Source: Flaccisagitta enflata (Eukaryota; Chaetognatha; Sagittoidea; Aphragmophora). Taken from it: a stretch of 64,000 nt of DNA. Below the pieces are notes generated by a model, which saw only the letters and a list, made by a program, of their open reading frames with translations, searched no databases and had not been told where the DNA came from. Every line of letters starts with the position of its first letter. The stretch's first letter is position 1. The position numbers and the translations under genes are program-made. The DNA is taken from positions 104,966,001 to 105,030,000 of the forward strand of contig OZ231126.1 in assembly GCA_965153355.1 (NCBI GenBank). Direction: 5' to 3'. Below are positions 54,675 to 64,000 of the stretch, in pieces.

Positions 54675-56291
54675 ATGTTCGTCTTTTTCCTCACAATGGT
54701 CATTTTCCTAAGAGTCGCGAAAACCGATGTTGAGGTTCTCAAGGGAGACAATTGCCGGGCCATTGAAAAGGTGGGAAAGACTTTGCGGTACGATTCGATC
54801 AGCTCGTTCCTACTCTCATTTGACTTAAATCTAGATCTCCCGGTCAATTTCCTTAAGCGTTATAAAGATGCAGAAGATGAACTAGGAGTCACGTGTTTGT
54901 CCAATATCAACAGACGAGTTAATCATACGGTACAGGGCGTTGGTAAAGAAGTGTCACAAATTTTGGATGAGAATAAGATTCTTAAATTGTTCTTGAACGC
55001 TCCCGAATTCTTAGGTAGAGGAAAACGGTCTTCTGGTGTAGTTGTTTTTGGTATTCTTTCGACTATTGCTAATTTGGCTGCTACTGGTTTTAACATAGCT
55101 TACACATCACTTACTATGTCTGACTTTAACATGAGACTATCACTACTTGCTGAAAAAGTTAAGTTGTTAGAAGAAAATGATTCCGTTTTTAACAATAATA
55201 TCGAATTGTTGTGGGAGCAAAATCAATTTATGGGTGTGCAAAAAAATCTTTTGATTGATCACATAAATGAAATCAAAACCGTTCATTCTTGCAACATTAT
55301 TGACACTGATTTTGAAGCTCTTCTCCATCGATTGGAAGTTGATCTGTCTAACATATTAGAGGCTCTACATTCTAGCAAGTTTTCTTACAAAATCATTGAT
55401 TTTAAAACTTTGGAAATTCTGCCTAGTCAGAATCTATTTGATGGAACTATTTTTCAGATTGCACCAAGCTTGCTATATGAACATGCTTCTATGAGCTTGG
55501 TCTCATACAGCAATTATAAGATAACATTTTTGGTCAGCTTCCCACAAATTGGTGATGAGTATGGATTTACTGAATACAACGTTATCGAAGCGCCAAGGAA
55601 AATTGGCAGTTTGCAAGACCATACAGTAAACTCATTTGTAGTGCCAATTTCAATTGAAACTGATGACTTGGAAAACAAAATTGGTGAGGTTCGTTCAACT
55701 AAGTTTTGCAAAAGATATTCCTCATACACTTTTTGTCCTGATACTTCACCTAGTACCAATTGCATTGCGTCCATTTTGAAAAATGCAAATGTCAGTAATG
55801 ATTGCCCATTGCTTGCTTCACCATCACCTCCACCAATTTTTACTTATTCTTGTACGGGTGCATTGATCAATTTACAACCAAAGGAAGATGTGATTGATTT
55901 GAAAACTGGAAAAAGCATCTTTGATTACGATCACGATAGAAATGCAAACGTTTGTGTTTTTGTACCTAAGAGATCCAATTTGGTGTTGCGCCATGAATAT
56001 GGTCAAGTGAAATTGTTTCCCAATACGCGTATTAGTTCTTTTGTCGTCAAGCCAAAATTTAGAACATTGACAATGCCAAAGAAACCTATCATTGATAATG
56101 TGACGCTGGATACTTTTCATTCAACCAAAGTGTATCAAAGACCGAAAGCCTTGAATTCGTTTACTGATTATTGGATCGTTTATCTGATTGCCATTGGTGC
56201 CTCTGTACTCATTTCTCTCATTTTTGTTCTGTTGCTCATTTGCATTTTTAGAAGAATGGGAGTTGTGGATGGTCAAAACCTATTTGCCTAA
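54675..56291 (+). CDS. Env-like class I fusion glycoprotein of a Ty3-like endogenous retrovirus
   Basis: An intact 538-codon frame from ATG 54675. Residues 1-15 are a hydrophobic signal peptide. At about 115-118 RGKR is a furin-type site followed by a Gly/Ala/Ile-rich hydrophobic stretch like a fusion peptide (GVVVFGILSTIANLAATG). About 155-200 is a heptad-like helical region (LSLLAEKVKLLEEND). A Cys-containing domain follows at about 345-400 (FCPDTSPSTNC; CPLLASPSPPP). Near 510 lies a membrane anchor (WIVYLIAIGASVLISLIF) with a short tail starting RRM. A small N-terminal and large C-terminal subunit resembles the F-type Env of insect errantiviruses, but I see no closer signature. It follows the integrase at 50937-52416 in the same direction. 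The frame has no breaks, in contrast to its pol. Confidence 0.75.
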   Translation: MFVFFLTMVIFLRVAKTDVEVLKGDNCRAIEKVGKTLRYDSISSFLLSFDLNLDLPVNFLKRYKDAEDELGVTCLSNINRRVNHTVQGVGKEVSQILDENKILKLFLNAPEFLGRGKRSSGVVVFGILSTIANLAATGFNIAYTSLTMSDFNMRLSLLAEKVKLLEENDSVFNNNIELLWEQNQFMGVQKNLLIDHINEIKTVHSCNIIDTDFEALLHRLEVDLSNILEALHSSKFSYKIIDFKTLEILPSQNLFDGTIFQIAPSLLYEHASMSLVSYSNYKITFLVSFPQIGDEYGFTEYNVIEAPRKIGSLQDHTVNSFVVPISIETDDLENKIGEVRSTKFCKRYSSYTFCPDTSPSTNCIASILKNANVSNDCPLLASPSPPPIFTYSCTGALINLQPKEDVIDLKTGKSIFDYDHDRNANVCVFVPKRSNLVLRHEYGQVKLFPNTRISSFVVKPKFRTLTMPKKPIIDNVTLDTFHSTKVYQRPKALNSFTDYWIVYLIAIGASVLISLIFVLLLICIFRRMGVVDGQNLFA

Positions 56292-56560
56292 TATTGCTTT
56301 AATGCATATTTCAATTTATTGAACTACTGTTAAATTTTATTATACTGTATTTAACTGTAGTTGGGGGAAACTAAATTGAGACCTCTGCTTGACCAAATGA
56401 TAACCCCTGAATGTATCGATCGATGTTCATAGGAGGAAGGGAGGAAGGGAGGTTGATGATGAGCAGAGATTAGGTATCGAGATCCGGCAATCCGTGTAAC
56501 GGATGGGATATATGGGATAACGGATAACGGATAAATCACCATGAAAACCGATCGTTCCTC
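56292..56560 (+). other. 3' region of the env element
   Basis: GTTGGGGGAAAC (56358) could be the polypurine tract, because a similar GATGGGGGAAAAAAG follows integrase. With only one copy present no LTR can be delimited. Confidence 0.3.
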
Positions 56561-56680
56561 TTCCTCCTCCTCCTCCTCCTCTTCTTCTTCCTCTTTCTTC
56601 TCCTTCTTCTCTTTTATTCTTCCAAGATTCTTTGTTTCTTTAAGTCGATCTTATACCGCTTTTGCTGTGTGCTCTCTCTT

Positions 56681-56730
<50 letters not shown>
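56561..56730. repeat. (CTC)n/(CT)n microsatellite
   Basis: TCCTCCTCC and TTCTTC runs, then a CT run of about 50 bp at 56680-56730. Confidence 0.95.
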
Positions 56731-56732
<2 letters not shown>

Positions 56733-56883
56733 TCTCTTGCTTTCAACAGTGTTTAGGCCAAAGTATGATAGGTGGAACAATATCCTTCTCTCTACCCTAA
56801 CTGAAATGAATAGAGGAGGGCCTTGTATAGTAAGTATAGTAATTATAGAAAGTATAGTATGAATAGTAAGAATAGTAAGTATA

Positions 56884-57660
56884 CAGTATGATTTTTCTCA
56901 ACTGCAACAAAAGATGAGGACATTACGCAAAAACTAGACAAGCTAGCCATATTCTGAAAGAAGCCCCTGAAAGAAAAGAGTTTGCAGTTTTTTGCTGAAA
57001 GATTTCAAGGATTTTCTGACAAAAAATATGATCTTCCCGATGTTTGTGCCATTATTATGAAATTCTGCAAAGTTAAAAATTAAGGAAAATTGAAGAAATA
57101 TTGGCTGAACTGTTTTTCTTCAAATTGCTCTCATTTTTAAACAATTTAAGCTACAGATGTCAGATTGGTCTCAAATGAAAGATATTTTGAAGTAGTTTTT
57201 GGTTAAAACTCAACAAACATACTTATTTTAAGTCTTGAATGCATTTGGTTAATTGAAAGTCAATTCTGCAAAAAAAATTTCTAGAAAAAAATTAAATCAT
57301 TTATGCCTGGCATGATAACTCTTTAAAGATATCTTTTTCTCTCTTCTGCTCCTTAAACTACATCAAAATATCATTCATTTGAGACCAATCAGGGATCAGG
57401 AGCTCAAACCATTTAAGAGTAAAAGGATTCTAAAGGAAGGCAGTTCAACTAACATCATAATAAAATCGCCTTTTTTGCAGAATATGCCCTTTAATTCAAA
57501 ATTTCTAAAAAGGAACAAATTTAAAGAATAAGTTCCTGAAATTTTCCAACAAAAAACTGCAAACTCATATCTTTCAGGCGCTTTTTTCAGAATTTGGCTA
57601 GCTCTTCTAGTTTTTGCGTTATGTCCTCATCTTATGTTGCAGTTGAGAAAAATCATATTG
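56884..57660. mobile_element. 777-bp palindromic TA-flanked MITE
   Basis: The left end CAGTATGATTTTTCTCAACT pairs with the inverted right end (GTTGAGAAAAATCATATTG), with TA on both sides. Arms pair across the whole element around about 57272 (for example GATGAGGACATTACGCAAAA and its inverse). It is inserted in an AAGTATAGT microsatellite that continues on the right to 57725. Confidence 0.8.
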
Positions 57661-57725
57661 TAGTAAGTGTAGTAAGTATAGTAAGTAAAGTAAGTATAGT
57701 ATGGTAAGTATAGTAAGTATAGTGG

Positions 57726-58260
57726 TAATGTTGTCAATCTTTCATAACGAGGATTTCCATGAGTCAAATGCAATGAACCTTTTACAAAATCTATTCATTT
57801 TACTTGGATAATGTGTAACCTTATATAAATAACGTCCAGTTATTCAGGGATAACGACCATAGCATAAAATGGCGGATTTTTACTATATAACGACCTCATA
57901 ACGGCCGACCACTGACGCTCAGTAACGCTAATCTCTGGCTGAGATTTGGGTCTCAAGGCTGAAATTTCATCATTGATGAGGAGGAGGAAAGAAGAAGGAG
58001 GAGATCCCGACTGTAGTTTTGCAAATGCTCATGTTATTCACTCTCTCTGTTTGATTACTTCAGTCAACACTGTCTTCTTACTTTTAACAACAATTAAACT
58101 ACGGCAAAGATTGGACTACGAGACTCTTTAAGGTAATAACGAACCCAAATATCAGATCTACCAGTTTAGACACTTTTCAATAAGTATATAGATAGATTGA
58201 TATTAATTAGACGGACGTACGGAAAACGGAAAACGGAGAAAATTGCCCTATGTGGAATCA
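57726..58260. other. No recognisable gene
   Basis: AT-rich. GATTTGGGTCTCAAGGCT at 57944 is a stray family B interior unit. Confidence 0.5.
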
Positions 58261-61200
58261 TAGGTCATCGGCCCCTCCGGGGCCGCTGCCCAAAAGAAGA
58301 ATAGCAGCCCAAAGGCAGTAAGTGGTCAGCGGTACCCGTGCCCTGCTTGAGCAGTAAGTGATTTAGGTTGAAAGGGAGCAGGGCAGCGGCCCCAAAGGGG
58401 GCGAAGTCCTGTAGAACACAGGGGGAATCTGTCTGTCCGTCCGTCTGCCTTCCTTCTCTCCAGGATGCCCTGTTATTCAAATTTTCATTTAATACCATGG
58501 AAAAATGACAAATGGCAGTATATGGACAATGGTACCCTTGCCCTCCTTTAATAGTTTGTAGGTTAAATTGAGGGAGGAGCAGGCCAGGATCTGGATCTCT
58601 GAGGCCAGAATCTAGGTCTCAGATGCCAATATCTTGGTCTCTGAGGCCAGGATATGAGTCTCTGAGGCCAGGATTTAAGTCTCTGAGGCTAGGATTTAGG
58701 TCTTTGAGGCCAGAACCTAGGTCAGAATTCGGGTCCCAGAGATCAGGATCTGGGTCTCTAAGACTTCGCTGTGGGTTTTAGAAGCCAGTTCAAGGGGCCA
58801 AAATGACAGAATTTAGGCCAAAATTCAGGTTTTTCAGCCAGATTTGGCCCATTTCACCTGGATTTGAGCCAATTTGCCGGGAATTAGGTTATTTTGCCTG
58901 GATTTGGGACATTTTGCTTGGATTTGGGTCCCAAAGGAGATGAAGCCCTAAGGATGGGGCTGGAGGGGGGACGGACGGACGGACGGACAGACGGACGGAC
59001 GGACGGACGGACGGACGGACGGACGGACGGACGGACGGACGGACGGACGGACGGACGGACGGACGGACGGACGGACAGACAGATTCCCCCTGTGTTCTGC
59101 AGGACTTCGTCCCCTTTGGGGCCGCTGCCCAAAAAGCAAAAAAAACTAGTCATCCAAGGATCGCACATGGTCAGCAGTATCCGTTGCCCTGCTGGGAGTG
59201 ATCCAGTGAAGAAGTGGAGTGAGAGCAGGGCAGCGGCCCCAAAGGGCCAATGTCCTGTAAAACACAGGGGGGAATTTCCATACGTCCTGAGGGGGCATAT
59301 TTCAGGCCTTAGATGACTGATTTAGGCCGCTGAAGGTATATTTGAAGGCTGGAAGGCATAATGAAGCCAATCTGAGGTTTGGAGGGCAAATTTAAGCCAT
59401 GGAGGGCTGATTTTATGCTTGGAGGGCTAATTGAGGGTCCGGAAGGCAGATTTGAGGTGTGTCAGATTTGAGGTGGGGCTGATCTAAAGCCTGGAAAGCA
59501 AGTTTGAGGCTGGGGGCTAAATTGAGGGCTGGGAGGGCAAATTTGAGGGCTGGGAGGGCAAATTTGAGGGCTGGGAGGGCAAATTTGAGGCCAACGGGGG
59601 ATGGAGGAAGGAATGAAGGATGAAGGACGGATGGACGTATGGAAATTCCCCCCTGTGTTCTACAGGACATCGGCCCTTTGGGGCCGCTGCCCAAAAAGAC
59701 TAGTCATCCAAGGATCACACATGGTCAGCAGTACCCGATGCCCTGCTTGAGGTGTTCAGCTGAGGAAGTGGAGTGGGAGCAGGGCAGCGGCCCCAAAGGG
59801 CCGATATCCTGTAGGACACAGGGGTGAATTTCCAGACGTCCTGAGAAAGCACATTTAATGACTGATTAGATCAATTGGAGCACAGTAATGAGATCAGGGA
59901 TGAGGGCAGATTTGAGACCTGAGAGGGTTATTTAAAGGACTGAATTGAAAGGTCTGATTCTAGGCCTGAAATGGATGATTTTAGGCCTGACAAGGCTGAT
60001 TTAGTGCCGCAGTGGGCTGATTTTGGGCTTGAGAGAGCTAATCTAGGATCTGGAAGGGCTGATTTTGGGCCTGAGAGGGCTGATTTCGGGTCTGAAAGGG
60101 CTGATTTGGGGCTTGAGAGGGCTGATTATGGGCCTGAGAGGACTGGTTTTGGGCCTGAGAGGGGCCGGGGGGGGGACGGACGGATGGACGTACGGGCAGA
60201 TGGACGGACGGAGGGACGTCTGGAAATTCACCCCTGTGTCCTATAGGACATCGGCCCTTTGGGGCCGCTGCCCAAAAAAGGAAGAGGAGCAGAAGAAGAA
60301 GAAGGAGAAGAAGAGAAAGAAAAAGAACAGGTCGCCAAAGGGCAATATGTGGTCAGCGATACCCGTTGCCCTGCTTTGAGTGATTATGAATTTAAGTGAG
60401 GGGAAGCAGGGCAGCGGCCCCGAAGGGGACGAAGTCCTGTAGAACACAGGGGGACTTCCGTTTGTCCTGCCTGCAGAAGTGGATGAGATGCGATAGAGGG
60501 CTGACTGAAGGCTTTCTAGAGCCTAAACTGAGGTCTAAGAAAGCTGCTGCCAATTGGAAGATGGGAGGGCTGACTTGAGGCTTAAGAGAGCTGGATTAGG
60601 GCTTGAAAGGTCAGAAGACTGATTTGGAGCCTGAGAGCAATCGTTGAGTCGCAGATAGCTGATTTTTGGCCTGAGAGGCCTAGTTTGAGGCCTGAGAGGC
60701 CAGGTTTGAGGCCTGAGTGACTGTTCTTGAGGCCCAAGAGGCTGGACTTGAGGCCTGAGAGGTTGAACTAGAGGCCTGAGAGGCTGGTTTTGAGGACTGA
60801 GAGGCTGGTTTTGAGGCCTGTGAGGCTTGATTTCAGGCCTGGGAGGCTTTATTTGAGGCCTGAGAGGCTTGATTTGAGGCCTGAGAGGCCAGATGTGAGG
60901 CCTGAGGAGCCTGATGGGGGGGACGAACGGACGGACGGACGAATGAACGAACGGATGAACGTCCCCTGTTCCTGACAGACTGTCCCTCTTCTAGGGCCGC
61001 TGCCCAAAAAGAACAAGTCATCCAAGGACCGCACATGGTCAGCGGTACCCGTTGCCCTGCTTGGAGTGATCAGCAGAAGTTGAGTGAGAGCAGGGCAGCG
61101 GCCCCAAAGGACCGATATCCTGTAGGACACAGGGGTGAATTTCCTTATGTCCTGAGATTCCTAAGAAGGCAAATTTCAGGCCTTATGGACAATTTTCCAT

Positions 61201-62090
61201 GATATTCAATGGGAGTTTTCATTTTTTTACAATTTTTTATCTATAATCCATGTTATTCAATGACAATTTTATTCTTTTTTTCATTTTTTTATCAATCTTC
61301 CATGTTATTCAATAGGAATTTTGCATTTTTTCAATTTTCTATCAATTTTCCATGTTATTTGGTAAGAAACTTATATTTTTCTATTTTTTTGTAAATTCCC
61401 ATATTATTCAATCAGATGTTTTCATTTTGTCATTTTCCCATGTTATTCAATGGGTGGACTTATGAATTGAGAAACTTGGGGGACGCAGATGATCTGTGAC
61501 ACGAGACGCACGGACGTGGACGTGGTGAATTCACCCTGTAACCCACAGGACATCGGCTCCTTTGGAGTGTCATTGCCTGAAGAACCAATCGCCCAAGGGC
61601 AATATGTGGTGTTTATACCATGGCTCTGCTTTGCAGAATGTGGGATTGGAATGAGATAAGCAGGCAGCGGCTCCCAAGGGGACGAAGTCCTGTAGAACAC
61701 AGGGTACTTTGTCTATCTGCTCGTTTGTTCGTTTGTGCGTGTGTGTCTGTCTGTCTCTCTAAGCTCTTTCCATGCTTGAATCTGGTCTTCAGGTTTCCAG
61801 AAATATACCCTCTCAGGCCTTGAATCAATGAGGGCAGGTTTAAGGACTGAAAGGACAGATTTTGGATCTGAGAGGGATGATTTCAGGCCTGAGAGGGCAG
61901 ATTTTAGGCCTGGGAGGGTAGATTCAAGGCCTGAGAGGGCAGATTTTGGGCCTGAGCGGATAGATTTCAGGCCTGAGAGGGCGGATTTTGGGCTTAAGAG
62001 GGTAGATTTCATGCCTTGATTCTTTAAGGGCAGGTTTAAGGCCTGAGACGACAGATTTTGGGCCTGAGAGGGCAGATTTCAGGCCTGATA
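58261..62090. repeat. Tandem array of family B foldback repeats (about six units)
   Basis: Left boxes (GGGCAGCGGCCCCAAAGGG) start near 58382, 59228, 59782, 60409, 61093 and 61662. Inverted right boxes (CCCTTTGGGGCCGCTGCCC) end near 58291, 59130, 59692, 60273, 61005 and 61577. Each left-to-right unit (about 465-750 bp) encloses a (GGAC)n or (GTCC)n tract and 20-22-bp units of the type GGCCTGAGAGGGCAGATTTT. Units are separated by 84-135-bp linkers with GGTCAGCGGTACCCGTTGCC and, in most, a CTAGTCATCCAAGGATC-like word. Boxes extend into CTGTAGAACACAGGGGG. The Arg/Asp and Ser/Val/Arg/Pro frames are artefacts of the tetranucleotide. Confidence 0.85.
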
Positions 62091-62092
62091 CA

Positions 62093-64000
62093 CACTTTCC
62101 CATCCCGTATCTATGGTAGAAAAGAAAATATAACTCAATGGACAGAAGAAAAGATGATCGCTGGAGATGTGACTCACAGTACCTGTACCAATGTATCTTT
62201 AGACAGTGGACTCATCCCATGAAAAGAAATTGGTGCCTACGCTGTTCATGCCTGTCACGATAAAAAGCCCGTTGTTGATACAAAAGAGAAATGCCTGTTA
62301 CGATAACAGGCCCGTCATTGATACATAAGAAAAGCTTTTGGTAAAACATATGACCATCGTTGTTTGGAGCAGGCAGAGTGCCCAGCACCACCCAAATAAT
62401 AGGGAATAAGAGTAGTGAACTGAGGCTGCTCGTCAATCATGTTTCATGGGTGAGTTGAGCTGTCATTTGGTCAAAAGTATATATATCTCAGTCTCTGCAA
62501 GTCTTTTTTTCTCAACAAATATTGACTATCATACACACTTTCCCATCCCATTATCTCTATAAGAAAAAGCAACGATTCATCCTCTTATAGTTATAAACAC
62601 AATGATAACAGATGACGGTTGGAGTGGAATCTTTCACCGCAAAAGTCAACGTTATTGAGAGTAATTGTCTTGATCTTATCCCATGAAAGGAAATGAGTGC
62701 CTACGCATGCCTGTCACGATAAGCCCGTCATTGATAAAGGAAATGGGTGCCTCGCTGTTCATGCCTGTGCCTGTCTCGATAACAGGCCCGTTATTGATAC
62801 ATAAGAGAAGCTTTTGGTTAAAACATATGACCATCGTTGTTTTTGAGCTGGCAAGTGCCCAGCACACCAAATGATAGGGAATGAGGTAGTGGACAGGGCT
62901 ATGCTCAGCAATCTTGTTTCATAGGTGAGTTCAGCTGTCATTCAGTTAAGTATATATATCTCAGTCTCTGCAAGTCTTTGTTTCTCAATATGAGCATGTA
63001 ACCTATCTTACACTTTCCCATCCCGTATCTATGCGAAAAGAAGAAATAGGCCTGAAAATGGACAGAATCAACAGATGATCACTGGAGATGTGACTCTGTA
63101 CCTGTACCAATGTATATCTTTTGAAACAGTGGACTGTCCATGAAAAGGGAAATGAAATTTACCTACGCTGTTCATGCCTGTATCACTGATAAAAGCCGTC
63201 GTTGATGCAAAAGAAATGCCTGTCACGATAACGAAGCCCACGTCACGTTAAACCATAAGAAGAGCTTTTAAAGTAAAACATATGACCATCGTTGTTTTGA
63301 GCAGGCAAGTGCCCAGCACAGCAAATAATAGGGAATGAGGTAGTGGACAGGGCCAAGTGCGTCAATCATGTTTCATGGGTGAGTTGAGCTGTCATTGGAG
63401 ATCAAATATATATCTCCCAGTCTCTGCAAGTCTTTGTTTCTCAATATGAGCATGTAACCTATCTTGCACACACTTTCCCGTCCCCGTATCTATCTGCGAA
63501 AAAGCATGTGTATCTTTGAAACAGTGGACTCATCCCATGAAAAGGAAATGGGTACCTACGCTGTTCATGCCTGTCATGATAAAAAGCCCGTCGTTGATAC
63601 AAAAGAGAAATGCCTGTCACGATAACAGGCCCGTCGTTGATACATAAGAAAAGCTTTTGGTAAAACATATGACCATCGTTGTTTTGAGCTGGCAAGTGCC
63701 CAGCACACCAAATGATAGAGAATGAGGTAGTGGACAGGGCTATGCTCGTCAATCTTGTTTCATGGGTGAGTTGAGCTGTCATTGGGTCAAGTATATATAT
63801 CTCAGTCTCTGCAAGTCTTTGTTTCTCAATATGAGCATGTAACCTATCTTACACACTTTCCCATCCCGTATCTATCTGCGAAAAAGCAACGATTCATTCT
63901 CTTATAGTTTTAACCACAATGATAACTGATGACGGTTAAAGTGGAATCTTTCACCGCAAAAGTCTGTATCTTTGAAACAGTGGACTCATCCCATGAAAAG
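62093..64000. repeat. Long-period satellite, about 4.3 units of 385-475 bp
   Basis: CACACTTTCCCATCCCGTAT-type words begin units near 62093, 62536, 63009, 63468 and 63853. Each carries GTGGACTCATCCCATGAAAA, TTCATGCCTGTCACGATAA, ACATATGACCATCGTTGTTT, TCATGGGTGAGTTGAGCTGT and a TATATATCTCAGTCTCTGC segment. A hairpin CCTGTTACGATAACAGG lies inside. The array runs off the end of the window. No coding capacity recognised. Confidence 0.9.

Noticed and set aside
58894-60975. Arg/Asp/Gly and Ser/Val/Arg/Pro frames in the family B array
   Set aside because: They follow GGAC/GTCC tetranucleotides and 22-bp units on both strands, with no conserved protein character.
62093-64000. Spliced-leader or snRNA gene array
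   Set aside because: Long-period tandem units with a hairpin invited the idea, but I found no splice donor plus Sm-type site and no match to U1-U6 core motifs.

Overview
The window is eukaryotic and repeat-dominated. The retroelement classes (a Ty3-like provirus, two BEL/Pao elements, an integrase/env pair), spliceosomal introns and abundant palindromic TA-flanked MITEs point to an animal, most likely an invertebrate. I cannot name the species. There are no operons and I recognise no tRNA or rRNA genes. One 10-N assembly gap lies at 42086-42095.

Layout. 1-2088: microsatellites, AT-rich DNA and copies of a dispersed hairpin-headed repeat (called family A here). 2089-15201: a complete but decayed minus-strand Ty3-like LTR retrotransposon. 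It has 394-bp LTRs, a GGGT target duplication, a PBS and a PPT; gag, protease, RT/RNase H and integrase all carry stops or frameshifts. A palindromic MITE sits inside integrase. Between integrase and the 3' LTR, on the opposite strand, lie a small membrane-protein ORF and an exon pair with a P-loop-like motif. 15202-24900: non-coding DNA, microsatellites, minisatellites and family A copies. 24924-26992: the best host-gene candidate, three phase-compatible exons of unknown function. 27095-27932: a large palindrome. 28403-33639: a BEL/Pao element truncated after the RT. 34313-34844: a second MITE of the integrase-interrupting family. 35066-36069: a foldback repeat (family B). 37590-39940: a segmental duplication built on 67-bp arrays related to family A heads. 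41955-49010: a second, GC-rich BEL/Pao element with pol broken by in-frame UGA codons, plus a third ORF downstream of pol that I do not recognise. 50546-56291: an integrase fragment and an intact Env-like glycoprotein ORF, with an opposite-strand spliced membrane-protein gene between them and a 391-bp inverted duplication. 56884-57660: another TA-flanked palindrome. 58292-62090: a tandem array of family B foldbacks. 62093-64000: a roughly 385-475-bp satellite.

The most interesting pattern is that two distinct Ty3-like elements both carry, downstream of integrase and on the opposite strand, a gene for a small single-pass membrane protein reading back towards integrase. In the first case the gene lies inside LTRs whose boundaries are fixed by a target duplication. 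Other leads are the BEL element with an RGG-rich third ORF behind a splice-acceptor-like site, and the hairpin-headed families A and B, whose inverted-repeat boxes abut GTCC/GTCG tetranucleotide tracts.

All assignments are from reading the sequence. No database search or folding calculation was run.
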